A stretch of DNA of 64,000 nucleotides from Sympetrum striolatum (lineage: Eukaryota > Arthropoda > Insecta > Odonata > Libellulidae): NCBI GenBank assembly GCA_947579665.1, contig OX388351.1, positions 57,854,939 to 57,918,938 on the forward strand. Direction: 5' to 3'. Positions within the stretch are counted from its first letter, which is position 1. Each line of letters begins with the position of its first letter. The translations under genes were made by a program, and so were the position numbers. Of this stretch, positions 23,311-37,090 are shown in pieces. The notes beneath the pieces were generated by a model. The model did not search any database. It was given only the letters and a program-made list of their open reading frames with translations, and was not told where the DNA came from.

Positions 23311-26300
23311 TTGTTTAAAATATTATATTTTCTGAGGTTTTTTCGATTAAATTACTTGATTCATGTGTCCATTATATCCTAATTCGTTTCATCCAAATAA
23401 AAGTCGAATTATATCTAAATCGCTTCGATGAAAGAGATAGAAAGAGGTCGAACTATCGATAGCTGTTGCGAAATCAAACTGAAATCTCATTTTTGTTTTG
23501 ATCAAACTATAGCAAAAGTGGAGATAAACTAACTGTTCGGTATGATGGTCATTATTGCAGAATAGCGTTGCTAGTAGAATCTCCATCTCGTATCCCTTCC
23601 ACGTATTCCATACTCGTGTGTAATTAAATATGAAGCCTAAGAATTCATGGGTCAAAAGTTTAGGTAAATATTGTATACATACTAGGAATTCGTAGTTTCC
23701 TAAGTCTGTATGGTTGTTAACATACTTTTAAAGTTTTCCAAAGGTTTATCAATGGAAGTAGATCCCGTTCAAAATTCCTGGAAATGCGCAAATTCCTGTA
23801 ATTATTCGAATAGCTCCTTTCTCCTCCGCTAAGTGATGTGACGATGAATTCTAGAAGAGCATAGAGAAGTTCTTCGTATAATAATATCAAAGAGATTTTT
23901 AGAGAAGACGTCAGAACATTTCATTACTCGGTCGTTAAAAGCTAGAGACTTGGTAAGTAAGTTCCGAAGAGATTGGAAGTCTTTGAGGTTTGCGTTTGGC
24001 GTCTGTCAGAGAAAGTTAATTGGGCCAAAGGCAAAACAAAGGAGATGTTAAACTGGTTGAGATCTGAGAGAAAATCAGCTGGCACACATTGGAAGTGGAG
24101 GATAAATATTCTGTGGGATGCTTAAATGCTCAGAATCTAAATGTTTCAAGAGATACGTTTCTGAAGATTATGATGGTAGATCGTTTAAAATTTGTCATTA
24201 TCTATCATAAACGAAGGGGAAAATGTAATATTTCTGTGTATATATATATAGATGATGACAGCTCACAGAAATATGTTTTCTCACATAGTTAATTGTTGAT
24301 AATATGGTGTATGTATCAATCAAAATATGAATATAGAAATATAAGAAATAGGGTTCAATATATCAATCTTCTGCCGCACCCTAAGAAAAGAACGCAGATA
24401 ATTTTTAAATTAGGATCTGAAATGTAGAAATGAAAGATAACGCCGTTGACAACAAATGTTTATAATCAATTAACAAATTTTTAAACAAACCCGTTCAATT
24501 GTATAATTAATTTACTGTCATCATATTGTATTTGTGTTTTTTTCCTTCCTTAGTGAAAAATAAGCATTTGTATATGTAAGTATGCATTTTTTTATTTTTT
24601 AAATATGGAGTACACAATTGTAATATTAATAATGTGAAATTGGCATATGTAATCAGTAATTTATCATACTACTGTACTGTTTTTGAATCTGACAAGACCT
24701 CTATTCACTTCTGCACAATATCGGATAATATTTGAACGTTACATGTCAATTTATAAACTAAACTAAACACATCTGTAGATGAAGCTTCTAATATATGTCT
24801 CTCCAGTTACAAAATTTGAAGTCGGACCACTATCATAAAAACAACCCTTTGCACATACTTCGAGTAATTTTTATTTCAATATTTCAAAAGTACCATTCGG
24901 ATGCGAAACACTTAATTCTCTTCCTTTTATAAAGGAGAAAAGAGGAGTAAATTTTGGTCGCGCACGGCAGAGCCCAGGCCCAAGCTATATTGAGTAAATT
25001 TTTTCGCATTCCATTAAGGAAATGGATTTTGTAGTCTTTATTCGCAATCCATTTTTGATATGTGCGGAATACACTTCGCCTGTGAGATAACTAATATTAC
25101 TGAGTGTGTGAAGGGAGTTTTCATGTTTGGCCTTCTAGTACGCAGAGAAACAAAGTGAATTGGCGATGAGGTTGTTCGAAGCTCTTTTACGCCGCGATTA
25201 AACGTAAGGAGTATTTATTTCAGTCATATGCACAAAGAAAAACATTTCGGCTGAATAGTTGCACGTCATCCCCGCGAAGGCGAACTGAAAAGTCTTGTCC
25301 TAATGAAAAGTAACTGGGATCTCGCTGTGATTTTAGCAGGGAATTTCGATTGGTTTCCCGTATGTTAAAAAAGGGAGTTTTGTATGCCTGAAATGTTCTC
25401 CGCTGGGATTAAATAGGGAAATATTATATTCCGCGCTACGAATTCCCAATGAAATGGCGTAGAATTTCAGAGCTATAGAAATACTTTCGTAACGTTACTT
25501 TTAATCTTTTACTCGCGCAGCTTTTTTTCGCTGGATTCCTCCTGCACCAACTCTGTCACCGCGTTCAATTTTCGAAATTACGGCTTCGTTATTTACTCAT
25601 TTTATGGATGGAATAATATGTAGCGCATCAAGGTACCCGTTTAATAGATTCCGTGGCAGAATAATTGCGCTCTACCGAAATAATGCCTTAATGCCTCGTA
25701 AAATGTAGAGCCTGCCTTTCATTGGTTTGATGCTAGGGAATAGGATGAGGGCTTATTCGCGGCGGAGACGAAGGATTTCAGAATGAGGGTATAATTCAGC
25801 GAAGCTGACGTTTTTAATGCGTTTCAGAAATAGGTCGTACATTATTAAGGGCTGGAATAAAATGAGTGTTATTTGTTAGCGGGAATTTGTGAGGAATTAT
25901 CTGCGGAGATGTTTTATCGCGTATGTTTTGTATCTGTTGAGTTATTGGATGCGGGGTATAAGGAAATATTATTTTGAATTTAGTTGAATAATCATAAGGT
26001 TTAAGACTTTATTATAATAAAAGATTGTAATTAGGAAGATGAGGATGGAAATGAACCGCATTGAAAATAAATTAGAGGGCAATATTAAAGATAAAACAAC
26101 AGCAATAAGTTTGTATCTCTACTTTCGCAGATTACAATCATTTAAATCAATCAGAAATTATCTGCAGGAAGAATCCAAGTGGAAACACGACTCCAAATTA
26201 TACTAAATGAACATGTTATTATGATTATTTTATCTTATTAAGATAAGACTATCATGAATAAAAGGAAGAGTAATAAATAAGATACTTTGGGCAAATGAAG

Positions 26301-26452
26301 CTACCAAAAAGTAGTAAACTAGCTATGATGGAAATCATTTTTAGCGACTACAGCGAGAAACTTCAAGTAACGAAATTAAATTCGTGTTCCTCTCCTTATA
26401 TTAAATATTTTTACGTGGGTGTTAACTCAAGTTTCACTTCATTAGATATACC

Positions 26453-26508
26453 GTAGCCTGTGAGTATTAGTGTAATACTTGTGTATTACACAAATACTCA
26501 CAGGCTAC
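26453..26508. repeat. Long near-perfect hairpin
   Basis: Arms 26453-26478 and 26483-26508 are inverted repeats with one mismatch in 26 bp and a 4-nt loop (TTGT). The arm begins GTAGCCTGTGAGTATT. Right beside it, GTATTAGTG-TATACTT recurs at about 26523-26540. This could be a very short foldback element or a hairpin RNA precursor. No family was recognised. Confidence 0.85.
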
Positions 26509-27972
26509 TGTGTAATACTGCTTGTATTAGTGTTATACTTATACTCTTCTTGAGCTGTTGTTGAAGATTTTTTACGATGTAAGTGTTTCATTTTTATTTG
26601 AATTGTTAGCTGCTATTCAATATTTATGCGTATTTTGTAGTTGAAGGGAGGATCTCAATTCTGTAGTATCATTTTGTCTACGTCTTAAGTGATTTATCAA
26701 AATGCTTCACGCAAATGTGTGTTCGTTTAATGTAAATAAATAACCACTTACAAGGGTGAGGAGGAGAGGAAAGGAAAGCAGAATATGGATCAGCGGCAGG
26801 GGAGTGTTTTAGGGTAGAGAGGAAGTGATAGCGGAAGTGGAAATCATTGGGGAGTGACGGGTATAAAGGTCACGGTTAGCTAAATTGTATGCGCAGGGTT
26901 CATGCTGAAGAATCCCCTTTGCCTCCAGAGCATTAAATTCACGGACTAGATAATGCGCTCGTTGAGCAAAGGCTTCGGAATTGGGTGAGTGCTGTTTTTC
27001 ATCGAGGAGTAAATGGGAGTTGTTTTGATTGTTGGTGTTCCTTGGATTTTCTTCTCAAACTCCCATCTATTCGCTCTTTGAAATTTCAACACTATCTGCG
27101 CATTTCAGCGTTAATACTCCTAGTTTGAACCCGGTTGTAGCTTAGTGTTATTATTCTCTCTGAATGTCTTCGTTGATTTTTCAGTTATGTGTAGGCTTGC
27201 GCTTTGATGCTCGTTTTCTATGAATTATACTGTGAAGTACGTGGTTTGCTCAATCAAATAGCTTATCTGTCCGAAATTCGTCAAAACATCCTTTCTTTAA
27301 TTCCATCCTGTCTTTCCTCCATTCATTGGCTTTCGCAATAAGCATGATTTGTTTCGTGAGTTTTCCTGGAAGTCGTAAAATGTAGGAATTTCTAATCGTA
27401 ACATTTAAAAATATCCTATGTGGTTTGGCGCAATTTTTCCTGCTTAAAGACTTAAAACTATATTGAAACAATGACAATGTGGCAGCACTGTCTAATGGAA
27501 ATTTACGTACTGAATTATTCCTTTGAGAAATTTTTGTTTGAAATTCGTTCTGTTTTCTAGCAAAGTGATTGTGGTATTGATTTTCCTAAAATATAACGCT
27601 GTCGTGTGCTAATTCAGTGGTGCTGATCAAATACTGTGTAACCTTAAGTTGATAATTCGGCATGTAACTTCACGTTTTCCGTAATGATAATGTGGTTGTA
27701 GTAGGAGCCTCAGCTTTATTTTCCGATGTTCCACTATAAATCATAGAAGCCCCCTTTTTTGTGGCTCTGTGGAGTAGAGCCTACAGTAATTAGGGAATAC
27801 CCTGTATTTTTCTTTGTTTTTACATATCGTTGGAAACTCAACAAATGTGAGATTATTTTTTTCGAACATTCACGTACAACAAAACTTTTGAGAAGAAAAA
27901 TTTATATTTGACTCACCTTAATGAATTTATTGTTTAATCAGATAACTAATAAGTCTTCAACGTTCCATTAAA

Positions 27973-28053
27973 GTTTATAATTTAGTGGAACGAACGAAAA
28001 TTACTTAATATATATAAATGGAACGAACGAAATTTAATTAGTAAATTATAAAC
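27973..28053. repeat. Short inverted and direct repeat cluster
   Basis: GTTTATAATTTA (27973-27984) is inverted at 28042-28053, and TGGAACGAACGA is repeated directly at 27986-27997 and 28019-28030. It may be a decayed miniature element. AT-rich chance similarity cannot be excluded for the outer arms. Confidence 0.4.
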
Positions 28054-31000
28054 ATTTCGAAAATCAACATGGTACGAAATATGAACGAATGCGTTGCTTA
28101 AAAGGTTAAATTAAATAATATTTTACATACGCATACTTCTAGGCTATCATATGCTGGAATAAAATAGATATTGCTACACTAATAATGCTAGTACAGGAGA
28201 GGAAATCCCTAAGTTTTAAAGTAAATATGCCAGCATCCATATTCCATGAGTTTCTTACGTGGCTAATCTGTAATGGTATGTACGAGTTAAGAGATACTTT
28301 ACTATTTCGTGTAGCTCTTGTTTTCTTGTTAACTCAACCGGGTAATCATACCAAATTGCAGCGTTTAGATTAAATAAATAAATAATAAAAAATCTATGTT
28401 TAAAAATTATTCCCTTTGAGGTCTTGATTTCGTTAGTGCATAAACTCTTATTACTCTAATTAAGGAAATCTGCGTGCCTCGTATAACTCATTTTGATTTC
28501 GTTCGTCAAGTTCCATCGATTCTGACGACGAAGCCCGAGCTTTGTTTAAACACTTTTCGCTTTTTTGTTACTCCTTTTAGCGCAAGATTCCTGTCGCAGT
28601 TTCTGCCGCAGTATTGAGCTTACACACGTCCATACTCGCACTTATACGTAGCGGAAGAAGGACTTGAGTGCTGAATAATCTCCTTAAAAGTATTGGAAGT
28701 GCTTCAAGGACGCTGACGATCTAGCATCCGAATAGAACGCCCGCTATTTTTTTTTTCGAGTTTGAGATTCGATTTCTCCTTTGATGCTGCGGTGTTGAGA
28801 TGGAGTTGCTTTGTTTATTACGACGGAGAAATCGGAATAATATTCGCCTGAAGTATTATTCATTGATTTCTATTCTCAAGAAGCTTCCCTCATATCGCCA
28901 TTACAAAATGAATATCGGAAGAATATTACCTCTGAGGCAACTTTTAAAATATGCAAATCCGGTTGTTTGGATATGATCGAGGATGAAAAGACAGTGTCGT
29001 CAAGTTTTTGGAGTTTCTCGAGAAAATTTTCTTTATCATCCGATCAAATGGGGTTTTAATAGTCTTTTTTTCCGATAATAAGTAAAGTTTAATGGAAATT
29101 CTCGGGCTTAAGAGGATATCGAGGCTGTGGGAAAATCGGATTGACCCTTCCAGAACAGCGTTATGGTTGGCCTCTGCCAAGACTTGGAGGTGATATTCTT
29201 ATACTCCATTGGCAATTTTTCTTCTGAGGTACCCTTGTCCATCTTAATAATATCTTCGATCAAGCGCACTATATTTTATGATTATGTGCCAAGATGCAAA
29301 TTTGCATCTTGCATGAAGGTCTTGCACATAAGACGTAAAGAATTTTTAATTGTCAAGTTGTTGCATGTAAGGTATCTATGAGCGTTAAGTGATGTAAATT
29401 TTTCTTATTCGTTTATAGTTATCTTTTAATGCTATCTTTGATGGTTTCTTATGACCCTTGTCCGGTCATATCGTGGTAGGAAGCTATGAATTAAAATAGA
29501 CGACTCTAAGTTTGAGTTTTATAGATAAGCCGTGCAATTATGTATCAGAATTTAACGTAATTGTGTGCAAAGGTATAGTGGCAGATATTTTAAATATTAC
29601 CGCTGTTTTGAATAAAAATCAACGCGATTCGTCTAAATATTGTCTCGGTACTACATTATAGTACATAATCTCCAATGGAAATTTTGAACCTCTACTTCAT
29701 TAATAGCTGTGTTTCAAATTTTCTTTCTTTAAAGTCTCCTTTCATGTCTCCCTTGTAAATTAGTAACAATATTTAATCAACAACTATAATGAATGTACTA
29801 TTAAAGATTGAAAATTCAAGTTGAATGTGAATTGCCCAAACAAAAGCCATTCCATCTCTGAAAAAAATGCATTTTGAATCTCTTAGGATCATTTTATTCT
29901 TCTTGACGTTTCCTACGCACATTGAATGGTTAAAAACTACCAAGATAAAACTTAGCTTCGTCTGAGTTAGAGAACATTCGTTCCCGTTGTAATTTGCAAT
30001 AGAATTTTGCTATGGATAGATATCATGTATTACATGAATTACCGTAGCATTTTGAACTATAAATTTTCTTTAACGCCTTTGAAAATGCTATTGGACTTAC
30101 AGAACCCGGTTTTTTTTATAAAACATTAGATATAGACAACAGTTCACGTTCACACAATATTTAGGGGTAGCATTTGTTTTTTTTGCAGTTCGTTGATATT
30201 CATATCGTCTAAATTTTTTACATCCTCGATTAAATTTTTTTTAAACTGAGATCGTAGGGTCGTTTGAAGTCAAAATTAGGATTTCATATGAGTGGAAAAT
30301 AACTTGTTAGAGTAAAAAATATGACTTAGCTTTAGGTACAGTCGTACATGGAAAAATCATTTCATGTTTATTTTGTAAATAACTAGATATATGTAACCTC
30401 CGTAAAGCACTTCAAAGGAAGGTGATAGGTATTATTTATTGAGAAAATATATTTTAATCAAGCTCTAGGATATCAGAAAAGTACTATTTTTAGGTATAAA
30501 AAGATCTTATTAGTTATAAAGGAAATAACGTGTTCATCAAGGCGAATAAATAGTTCAAACTGTGTGATGCAATATCGTACAATGAAAGCTATAAGGAATG
30601 AATGGTATTCTAGTAAATCACTAGTGTTATAGATGAGTTAAGACTTTTCAGATACCTTACTCTGCGCCGCGAATTGATAAACATCCGTCAACTCAGGAAC
30701 TTCCAAATTCATTTCATAATTCAGTAATATCGGAAACTTAACGCGAGTGCAAGTCTAGCACCCACGAGGTTCAGAGCCCCAAGTAAATTCAGACCCCAAG
30801 GGAATCTCTGCCCTTTCCAACCTCAACACTCCCCGGAGACTCTCTCTAATGACGCGACGTAAAACTTTTACTTTCGGTTCCGCAAACAGTATCAAGGGAC
30901 CATTAAGCCACCTCGGCAGGGAAATTGTCGCGGGATTGGACTCAAAGATTTACTCATTAGGCCGTCGATGGGTTTCGCCTTCTGGTGTTTGCGTATTCCG

Positions 31001-31500
31001 TCCCGATTGTCGACATCTCCGGGGTTTTTCAGAAACGCTGTGGCGCAGTAATTTCGGCTGTTTGGGGGTGGGGCCGCGCCGCAGACGGGTCTGCAATCGA
31101 TAGTCGGGGGAGTCTCGGGCGAGAGTTACATACGTTCCCAGAGGAGCCGAGGGAAGATGGGGGATCTCACCGTGGCTAAATCGCTCTGCGATGACGCGCG
31201 GGATTTTTACGAGGGTCGATGCGATTCGTTCGGACCTAAGTGAAATGTTCATAAGTTAAAATTTGAGCGGAGTGTTCAGATCTGGTTGTTTTAGTGTTCC
31301 GGGTATATTTTTATCATCGCCTCGGTGGTGCTCCGGGGGAGATGTTTACTATCCTGCAAGCTGCTCAAAAATGATGGAAGATTTCTGCGTTTTAGTGAGC
31401 CCGAGGACGGTCTGCAAGAAAACGGAAAAACAAATATATTTCCTAAGGAAGTTACTTAAAATTGGGATAATAAATATATACCCGAAAGTGATTATTTAAT

Positions 31501-31640
31501 TACAGTAGAACTTCCACAATTCTAACTTCTATAAGTCGAATTTTTTCCTTTCTTCGTAGACTTTTCTTTGCGTAAAATGTTTGAATATGGCGGTTATTTC
31601 GAATTTTCTTTGGTTTATTCGAAATTTGATTAAGTGATTT
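31501..31640 (+). mobile_element. pogo/Tigger-like transposon terminus (single end)
   Basis: Begins TACAGTAGAACTTCCACAAT and continues with repeated short TTC/GTCGAATT motifs. This resembles the terminal inverted repeat and subterminal region of pogo/Tigger-type DNA transposons, which insert at TA and begin CAGTAGAAC. No matching inverted end was found in the next few hundred bases, so this is a fragment or a solo end. It lies directly downstream of the tail of the LINE pseudogene in the plus orientation. Confidence 0.4.
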
Positions 31641-31896
31641 CACTACAGAAACTTCTCAGAAAGCGTCAGGCGTCGTTTAAGATCATAAGGATGCAAGTGA
31701 ATCCATTTTCCATTTATTTAATCAAATATTATCACAGAGAGACTTTAGTCTAGCATGCATGTAAAATTCTCCGACTTTTTAGACAAAGTTAACGTAGTAT
31801 CTATCCAAATTCATTCTTAAAAATGCAGAAGGTACGATTGAAATTATTTTAGCGTTTAATTTTTTATTCTTTTATTTCACTTTAAGAACTTAACAA

Positions 31897-32630
31897 AATG
31901 TCTATGTCTATGTAAGAATCCTGTAAGCCGCCTTTCGGCGTGTGTCAGGGGTTGCAGGCACCTTGACTCTATTTTCCTAAACGATTGGTTTTGCGTATTG
32001 TTCGCGGAAAAAATTAATTTTTGAAACGATTTGTTGTAGTATCTATTTCCCTAATCTTCCTAGCGGTATCAGAACGGCCCATATAACAGGGGGGTTATAT
32101 CGCTTGCATCATCTGAGAATGAAATTTCTCTGAACTTATTTAATAAATTTATCCTTTTTCCCACGTCCTGTAATATTTGAGTAACACTCGCTGTTTTATC
32201 GTAGCAATTCTTTACAAATCATATCGCTTTTCGTTGTACTTTTTCTAAATCCCGAATATCACATTTCTCGGCGAGGTCCTTTACGCTACATGCATACTCA
32301 AGGTGAGGCCTAAATAACGCTAAGTGACATCGCTCGCGAACTTTTTTTTCGCTCCTACGGACTATTCTTTTAACGAAGCCGTGTTTCTGACGTGCTTTTC
32401 CACATGATTACGGATGTGGGCACTCCATGATAGATTATTCGTGAGAGTTACTCCAAGATACGACACCGATTCTACTGTCATTACGTTTACCCCACGGAGG
32501 CTGTATGAATAATCATTCATTATAGATTTTCTTTAGAAGAAGTAAACTGCTGAAAAATTTTCTACATTAAGCTCTAATCGCCAATCAAAGTCTATTGTTA
32601 ATAATTGCATTATATAAATTAAAATAAATA
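31897..32630 (-). pseudogene. Non-LTR retrotransposon (CR1/Jockey-like) reverse transcriptase C-terminal part, broken
   Basis: Reading the minus strand from about 32630 down gives a clear LINE reverse-transcriptase end. It begins with DWRLELNVENFS (from 32586), then YLGVTLTNNLSWSAHI (from 32460), then RPHLEYACSV and DLEKVQRKAI (near 32222-32251), then KNCYDKTASVTQIL. These are the thumb-side blocks downstream of the polymerase palm in CR1/Jockey-type elements. Breaks: a stop in the DWRLELN segment (TAA in FF*RKS), a frameshift at about 32364-32395 between YLGV...VRNTA and FVKRIVRR, and an in-frame TGA at 32219-32221. The 5' part of the element is missing, as is usual after incomplete reverse transcription. 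After the last coding block comes a short 3' UTR, a hairpin at 31929-31940, and a tail of ACATAG repeats ending near 31898. It is clearly dead. The clade assignment is uncertain. Confidence 0.85.
31929..31940 (-). other. GNRA-capped hairpin in LINE 3' UTR
   Basis: On the minus strand the sequence is CGCC-GAAA-GGCG, a perfect 4-bp GC stem with a GAAA tetraloop. It lies about 15 nt before the ACATAG repeat tail. Its position matches 3' UTR stem-loops that some LINE reverse transcriptases recognise. The role here is inferred. Confidence 0.5.
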
Positions 32631-35600
32631 TCGTAAATCTCTGTTATAGGTATTATGAGGTGTTTTTCAACCCTTACTGAGAAGAGGTTTTCTTTTCTTA
32701 TTTTTAACCCTTTCTTCTTTGATCGGAATTTTTTATATCTCTAATTTTTTACTGGTTCCTTTAAGCTCGAATTATCCAAGTTCCTCCAAGTAAAAGGCAG
32801 ATGCTTCATGTAGGTTATTCAACCTTTCTTGGGTAGTTGCCGTAATTTAGGTCGATTTCTGCAGCTTAATTCCTCTCTCTGAACCCGTGAAATTTTAGTA
32901 GACATCAAGAACCCTGTGATTAATGGCTATCTTCAAATGGTTCTCTGGGATTGGATTTCTATTCATGCTCACATATCAATCACTCTGTTCTCCTCTGGGG
33001 TAAGCAATCCTATTCATCCACGAAACTCTTACATGAGTCTGGTTGCTGCATCAAAGGTATTAAAAATACCCAAGAATGATGAAAATGTAATTAATATGTA
33101 TATTAAAAATATAGTAGTTCTTTTTAGCTGTCACAATTTTTTTAGATCTCCTTTATTTGTTCGTCTCCTTTGTTATATCTTTTCAAAAAAATTCTTGGTT
33201 CATATTCTACATTTTTAAATCTCTGATAGGTTTTAATATCTAATTTGACGTAGTTGGCTTTAAGTACTCATGGCAAGATCTTTCATTCTTTTGCTCTCCA
33301 ATGTAAACTTGTATGTTCATTGTTCTCCTATTTGGGCATTAAATTGTAGTTCGATTCATATTTTCAAAGATTGTTTTTAAGTTTCCACTGATCTGGAACT
33401 TTTCTATTAATTTATCAATTATAACACATTCATAATTCGTTTGACCTGTCATATGCGGAAATTCTATGATTCACCATTGGGTTACATTTACTACATATTA
33501 CTGTATTTAAATTATAAAATGGTTTGTGATACTATCTCACATTGCACACTTTTATATCGATCTCCAGAACGATCTTTCTTATTGTAAAAATTTTCTTTCT
33601 CAATTTATTAACCATTCATTGTTCTAACTTCCTAGATTTTCAGCTCTTACTGCGAACATCCCAGTTATGCGAAGCCCTCGAATTGGTTAGCCCATAAATT
33701 AGACTTTCGCTGTTACGTTTGCACCGGATCCTGGTGTCTCGCCTATCGTAGCGCTCCAATTCTGCCCCAGAACCTTCCATTAACATCCTCTGACCCTACC
33801 CTTGGTCCTTCATATCCATGCTCAAGGTTTAGTAGAAACTGATTATTATATGGTCATCGGAATATATCCAGTGTCCTCCTGTTTCATCCTTGGACTGCGC
33901 ATATCGTTCTCCCTCCCTCTCTTTTAACCGGCTTATTATATTTTTGTATTTTTTACGATTTTTCAGCCTTTTCTCTGTCAAAAGTATTTATCCTTTTATT
34001 TAAGACTTTCAACGTTTTTAGACATTCCATACCCATCTCCATATCCTATTCGTTTTTCTCTACTGTTTCATTCATGATATCTGTTCTAACACTCACTATT
34101 CTCTTTATCTCTTTATTTTTCGAGTTTAATTTATATTTTCTACATTTGTTTTAACAGCAAGGCCTTAGAATAAATTACATTATTAGGGTGCTTTTAGATC
34201 TGGATAAATATCGAGATATTATTGTAGAACTACCAGGATAGTGAATCGTGTAATACCTTGCAGTGGTGAAATATTTGTAGCTAAAAATTCTTGAAATTAA
34301 AAATAACTGATCACTTTAAAAATGAAGCAAAATTTGGATAAAGTTTCCTATTATTTTGGGAAAGCAGTGCAAATTTCCTAGTATTATGCCTTATGATTTA
34401 ACATTTAAAGTTTTCAAAAATTCACCGTTTACAACTTCAGACCAGTGGATGTTCACAATCATAGGATTCGATGTAAAAGTGTTGAGATAAAAAACTCAAT
34501 TGATAGCCGTAGTTGGATAGGGAGTATGATGAATTGTAAGAGCGTAAGTTCCACGGGAAGAAATATTTTTATTTTCGGTTGGTTTTAAACAAGTTTTCAG
34601 CTCATCATCAAGGTCACTATCATACGACTATAATAAATTGATCATCATATAAGAGTTTTAATCTGATTGAAAATACAAATAACACTTCATTTGTAACGTT
34701 CGTTTTGTTATTGCATTATTCTCTTTACTATGGAGTTCCTCAAAGTCAAAGCTAAGTGAATCGCGTTTTTTTATTATTGAGTATTTGAATTTTATAATCT
34801 AAGATGAAAACAGTAGGAAATTTGAGATTTATAAAGAAATGTTTTTATGTAATGCGTTTTGCTCCCCAACTGCATTTTTTCTTTCAGATCCTATGAAAAC
34901 ATAACATATATATATTAAGGAAGTACTTCGGAAAATGTTGTTTTCCTTACGTTTTGTACAGACTGTATATGTGACCCAATTTTCCTTGCGGCATTCTGGA
35001 ACAATCGCATCCGGTCCAAAATCCCTTCTCAAGGACTACGAAAATCGTTTTTCCATTCGGTCATTTCTGTGCACAACATTTCATCGTAAGGAAACAATAA
35101 GAAAAGAGGAATTGGAAATGTAGTCTCGCTTGCTTTGCTTTATGGCGACCCTAGCAATCGGCTACATGCCCGGTCATCCATTTTTAATGGAACAATATCT
35201 GCTGGATTATACACGAAGAATATAGGTTGCGAGATGAAGGGTTAGAAGCAATGGGAAGCCTTGGATTAAACTTGGTTTGCTGCTGAATAGAAGACGTCTC
35301 GAGGGAAGCGGGATTGAGGAAGATCGGCCGATTTTTCAGCATAAGCTCTATTATGACTTGGGAATCGCCGGACTGGTGCGCCTTCGCCACTCATCTCTAA
35401 GCTTCTCCCTTCAATATTATTATGTCTTCTTTATCAGAACGTATTCTCTGATGCATTTTATTCCTCTTAGGTGTAAACTTAATTTTTTAACCATTAATCC
35501 CTGTTATATTTTATTTAAAACACGGATTATGAAGAGAGTAGAAGCAGCCATGAGAAAAAATTACCGAAATTTTCAGTTGAGATGTGAAATGTAAGGAGTG

Positions 35601-36782
35601 TTGTTTGTACATGATTTATAGTGATATCTAGGTTATATTCACTACTCTATAGAAGTTACAAAGTAATGATTTTTTATTTTGAGGGCTATATTGTAGAAAT
35701 GTATTTTATAATAAAGTACGTTAGCTCTCAATTGCGCCTCAAAACATTTTATATAATCTAGCTTATTATGTAAGTTAACTTAATATAAATCATTGATTAA
35801 TTCGTTAAAATCTGTTTTGATCAATATCTAAACCCTATGGTCAGAATGATATGTCTTTAAATGTGGATATTTCAGATCGACTTGGCGTTGGTACACATAA
35901 AATTTTTAATAAGTTGACAGTAAAAGTATTTAAAAGTTTTGATGAATCAACAAAACAAACTTATAAGTAAAATTACAGAGTAAAGCTAAAAATAATCATG
36001 TAAATGAATTGGAACGAGAAACATGTATAAAACTTAGATTTATTTAATTCAGTATAGGAATCGAGGAAAGAAGAATCGGAACAAGAAAGAGTTAATTGCT
36101 GAATAATTTGTGTAATTATTGTCGATGAAGAGTAGAAGCTATTAGTCTATACAGCTCGAATATCATTAATCTTATTCTAATCTACAAAGGAGATGAATAT
36201 TTAATTCAACCATTGATTAAATACCTTTTACGAGTCGAGGATAATCGAATAATTTATTTGATGTTAGAAAAACTGTTCCTACAATTTCTACGGATGAATA
36301 TATTATCGATTCACATATCGATATGGGATTCTTAAGAAATTTTTTCTTTGAAATGATGTGGAAGGATCAACGGACGCGAAGTAGCACCTACCGGCGCAGC
36401 ACTCGCAGGAGGTCACGAAAGGGACCGTAAAATTCAATTGCGCTCCAACGCGTCATTGATACTGCTAGGATTTTATCGCAGATTGAATTTTATCGACGAA
36501 ATTCCAGATTATTCGTAGGTTTCATTGGATGCGTTTTACGATTGGTTCTAAGAGCGAGACGAGGAGCGCAGTTATGAATAGAAGTTGGAGGAAAAAACGG
36601 AAATGAAGAAGAAATCTGTATTCACTCAATGCGATCGCGTCACAGTTCCGAGTCCTTGCACACAATCGGCATTCCTCGTACGATATTTTATCCGTGCACG
36701 TGCGTTTCCGGTCCGTGCAATACGCCACGATAGTGAAGTGCGAAAGGTGCTCGATGAGGATCGAAGCCGTTTGGGAACAGTC
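32631..36782. other. No gene seen
   Basis: Next to the LINE pseudogene, but no earlier reverse-transcriptase or endonuclease blocks could be read, in line with 5' truncation. 33640-33900 is less AT-rich and was checked without finding a domain. Confidence 0.5.
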
Positions 36783-37090
36783 CCGTGACAACTCAGGGTG
36801 CGACAACTCATCGGACCGGACAACTTACCGTGCGACAACTGATCGGGTACAACTCATCACGCGATTTATTTATTGTTAAATAAATTATTAATAGTTTATT
36901 AACTAGTTCAGTATTATTAATCAGTTGTCGTTAAAAATGACTACCGCTCAATTATTTAACGTTTAAAATATTGTATTATTTTCAATTTCGTAGCGATCCG
37001 TTGCTCGCGCAGTGACCTGTCGCCCGGTCCGTTGTTGCAGGGTGAGTTGTCGGGTCATGTTAGGGAACAGGGTGCGCAATCAGGGTAAGA
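36783..37090. mobile_element. Foldback-like element with iterated ACAACT motif
   Basis: The left side has five ACAACT motifs, at 36788, 36803, 36820, 36835 and 36849, spaced 14-17 bp, in repeats of GTGCGACAACTCATCGG type. The right side (about 37000-37085) carries degenerate inverted versions, including GGGTGAGTTGTCGGGTCA and CGGTCCGTTGTTGC. The middle is AT-rich and non-coding. Inverted arrays around an AT-rich core fit a foldback-type or subterminal-repeat MITE. The exact ends and target duplication were not identified. Confidence 0.5.

Larger units (their letters stand above)
23311..31500. other. No gene seen apart from the hairpins at 26.5 and 28.0 kb
   Basis: Long AT-rich stretch. The CpG-rich segment at 30760-31260 carries overlapping frames of similar length on both strands, the pattern of GC-rich non-coding DNA. 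No domain was recognised in any frame. Confidence 0.5.
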
